Of a stretch of DNA of 14,972 nt, positions 14,437-14,972 are shown one piece after another. Every line of letters starts with the position of its first letter. Positions within the stretch are counted from its first letter, which is position 1. The notes beneath the pieces were generated by a model that ran no database searches, was not told the DNA's origin, and saw nothing but the letters and a program-made list of their open reading frames with translations. Both the position numbers and the translations under genes were made by a program. Source of the DNA: Euryarchaeota archaeon UBA106 (lineage in GTDB: Archaea > Thermoplasmatota > Poseidoniia > Poseidoniales > Thalassarchaeaceae); NCBI GenBank assembly GCA_002502365.1, contig DAOJ01000093.1, positions 31,933 to 46,904 of the forward strand, given 5' to 3'.

Positions 14437-14972
14437 ATGACGGCGGTTCGTGATGGTGACGATTTACACACCAAGCGGTCCACTCACCCCTCCAAAGAGA
14501 CGTTATCAGACACTGTAATTTCTACTCAAAACCATTCAAATTCAGGTTCTCCACCTTACACTCGAGGCATTCACAAAAATATGTACCTCGATAGGCTATG
14601 GACAATGAGACAATATGCTGGATTTTCGGATGCGAAGTCCACAAACAAACGATTCTTAGATTTACTAGAAAATGGCCAATCCGGGTTATCGGTAGCCTTT
14701 GATTTACCCACTCAATTAGGTTTGAATTCTAATTCAGAATTAGCTGAAGGAGAGGTCGGTAAAGTAGGCGTTGCAATAGATTCAATTCATGATATTCGGG
14801 CCCTATTCAGTGGCATCGATCTATCTCAAGTTTCTACATCGATGACAATCAATGCACCAGCTACCTCATTATTTGCACTATACGTCGCTTATGCGGATGA
14901 ATGTGGCATCCCTAGGAAGGCTTTGAGAGGAACAGTACAAAATGATATTCTCAAGGAATATATTGCTAGAGG
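14437..14972 (+). CDS. Methylmalonyl-CoA mutase, catalytic subunit (5' part, runs off the right edge)
   Basis: The visible 178 residues are the start of the substrate-binding TIM-barrel domain of a B12-dependent acyl-CoA mutase. Family blocks are YTRGIH (41-46), RLWTMRQYAGF (53-63), SVAFDLPTQLG, EGEVGKVGVAIDS, STSMTINAPA and RGTVQNDILKEYIAR. The mutase interconverts methylmalonyl-CoA and succinyl-CoA, feeding propionyl-CoA from odd-chain and branched-chain catabolism into the central pathway. The first 40 residues are polar and poorly conserved compared with usual family members. The ATG at 14437 is chosen as the upstream limit in this frame. A related isobutyryl-CoA or ethylmalonyl-CoA mutase cannot be excluded, because the specificity residues and the B12 domain lie beyond the window. 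Confidence 0.9.
   Translation, partial: MTAVRDGDDLHTKRSTHPSKETLSDTVISTQNHSNSGSPPYTRGIHKNMYLDRLWTMRQYAGFSDAKSTNKRFLDLLENGQSGLSVAFDLPTQLGLNSNSELAEGEVGKVGVAIDSIHDIRALFSGIDLSQVSTSMTINAPATSLFALYVAYADECGIPRKALRGTVQNDILKEYIAR

Noticed and set aside
1..14972. CRISPR arrays, insertion sequences, integrase or phage genes, toxin-antitoxin or defence systems
   Set aside because: None seen on reading both strands: no spaced direct repeats, no terminal inverted repeats around a transposase, and every large frame has a housekeeping or catabolic assignment except the protein at 13643.

Overview
The window reads as a stretch of archaeal chromosome. MetRS, the Tsr3 rRNA-modification enzyme, the zinc-ribbon form of MBF1, a proteasome-activating nucleotidase ending in an HbYX motif, Kae1 and a trans-editing AlaX are all archaeal in kind. 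The DNA is AT-rich, uses many GTG and TTG starts, and mixes Shine-Dalgarno genes with apparently leaderless ones. Together with folate-dependent histidine catabolism and a methylmalonyl-CoA mutase, this suggests a heterotrophic Thermoplasmatota-like lineage, possibly marine group II (Poseidoniales). That placement is inference from gene content, not from a tree.

Layout. At 1-65 (minus) is the first codons of a membrane protein that runs off the left edge. It is divergent from metG (224-2362, plus). tsr3 and mbf1 (2359-3388, minus) form a two-gene unit that converges on metG with a 4-base stop overlap. mbf1 is divergent from pan (3443-4678, plus). From 4717 to 10658 the plus strand carries glutamate formimidoyltransferase, formimidoyltetrahydrofolate cyclodeaminase, hutU, hutH and alaX, with gaps of 1 to 38 bases. 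The minus strand then holds tRNA-Val(GAC), a 51-codon zinc-ribbon gene, a roughly 290-base non-coding stretch with inverted repeats, and hutI (11252-12517). hutI is divergent from kae1 (12568-13578), which is followed by an unrecognised basic, low-complexity protein (13643-14386) and the 5' part of a methylmalonyl-CoA mutase gene (14437 to the right edge).

How the genes work together. HutH, HutU, HutI and the two stand-alone folate enzymes make a complete route from histidine to glutamate, ammonia and 5,10-methenyl-tetrahydrofolate. pan upstream feeds proteins to the proteasome, and the mutase at the right edge is typical of propionyl-CoA and branched-chain amino acid breakdown, so the window suits growth on protein. 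The remaining genes serve translation: MetRS, AlaX editing, tRNA-Val, Kae1 for t6A on tRNA, Tsr3 for rRNA, and MBF1.

I see no CRISPR array, insertion sequence, phage gene, rRNA or defence system. The less ordinary items are the split hut locus with a long-form urocanase, two divergent intergenic regions that share a central GATATG element and appear to drive leaderless genes both ways, several compact inverted repeats beside start codons, and the uncharacterised protein after kae1.
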